From Edolisoma coerulescens (Eukaryota; Chordata; Aves; Passeriformes; Campephagidae), in contig VWZW01006279.1 of the NCBI GenBank assembly GCA_013397115.1, forward strand, positions 1,075,752 through 1,139,751: a stretch of DNA of 64,000 nucleotides, written 5' to 3'. Shown piece after piece: positions 63,711-64,000 of the stretch. The notes under the pieces are model-generated. The model did not search any database. It saw only the letters and a list, made by a program, of their open reading frames with translations, and had not been told where the DNA came from. The translations under genes and the position numbers were made by a program. Positions within the stretch are counted from its first letter, which is position 1, and every line of letters starts with the position of its first letter.

Positions 63711-64000
63711 GGTTTTCTGCATTTAGATTTAGCTCTTCTGCTGCTGGAGTGTTCTAGTGTTGTGGTCTCAGGTGCTACAAGGTGCCTGAACAAAGAGACA
63801 CCAACCTGCCTTGAAGATGGTTGCTTCAGAAAGAAACACAATGGATAAAGTTCAGATCAATAGGATCTAAGCTAGCCTTACTGCTCTGGTGTGCACCTGT
63901 CTGCCTGGCAGCCTGGCAGTGCCCAGCAAACACCCCGAGGGACAGGAGTGCTGCTGGAAAAGGGACTGTCATGGGGTGTCTTGTCCTGAAGAAGGCAGGG
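63711..64000. other. Gene-free right edge
   Basis: No gene or repeat of note; a short CTGCCTGGCAGCCTGGCAG repeat lies at about 63901-63919. The last bases are somewhat GC-rich. Confidence 0.5.

Noticed and set aside
1..64000. CRISPR arrays, bacterial operons, tRNA or rRNA genes, integrated viral genes
   Set aside because: No regularly spaced repeats, no dense long frames, no ribosomal or tRNA sequence I could recognise, and no viral protein resemblance; the CR1 copies and composition point to a bird nuclear genome.

Overview
The window reads as non-coding DNA from a bird genome, and a songbird is my best guess. It is moderately AT-rich and CpG-poor, and no open frame encodes a protein I recognise. 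The only clear gene-like sequence belongs to four broken copies of CR1, the dominant LINE retrotransposon of birds. They carry the CR1 3' signature (ATTCTGTG-type ends) and, in two copies, a decayed reverse-transcriptase C-terminal region. Narrowing 'bird' to 'songbird' rests only on the frequent G/T-rich low-complexity tracts and is weak.

Layout. Positions 1-33.6 kb are single-copy sequence with two G/T- or A/C-rich tracts (832-893, 22518-22651), one CpG-enriched patch (12466-12690) and one 177-codon open frame behind a good splice-acceptor-like site (16894-17424). Positions 33.6-38.5 kb hold a short young-looking CR1 tail (33599-33697), a C15 run (36667-36681) and the largest CR1 copy (37364-38545, minus strand). 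That copy is split by a ~233 bp insertion flanked by a 13-14 bp near-direct repeat. Positions 38.5-54.7 kb are single copy, with two strong hairpin structures near 43.9 and 45.05 kb, a GC-richer stretch (48.8-50.4 kb) ending in a second CpG patch (50101-50342), and a G-run tract (51629-51703). Positions 54.7-64 kb contain a plus-strand CR1 tail (54745-55261), several simple repeats, a short minus-strand CR1 tail (59665-59785) and an exon-like segment near the right end (63412-63710).

There is no operon, pathway or gene cluster to interpret, and I found nothing that looks like a new biological system. The most useful leads are the nested insertion in CR1, the two CpG patches, the folded structure at 45032-45098, the exon-like segment at 63412, and a plus-strand G+T excess in the left half that is absent from the right half. 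The last could mean the left part is an intron or non-coding transcript read on the plus strand. Conservation and RNA data would settle most of these; neither is visible here.
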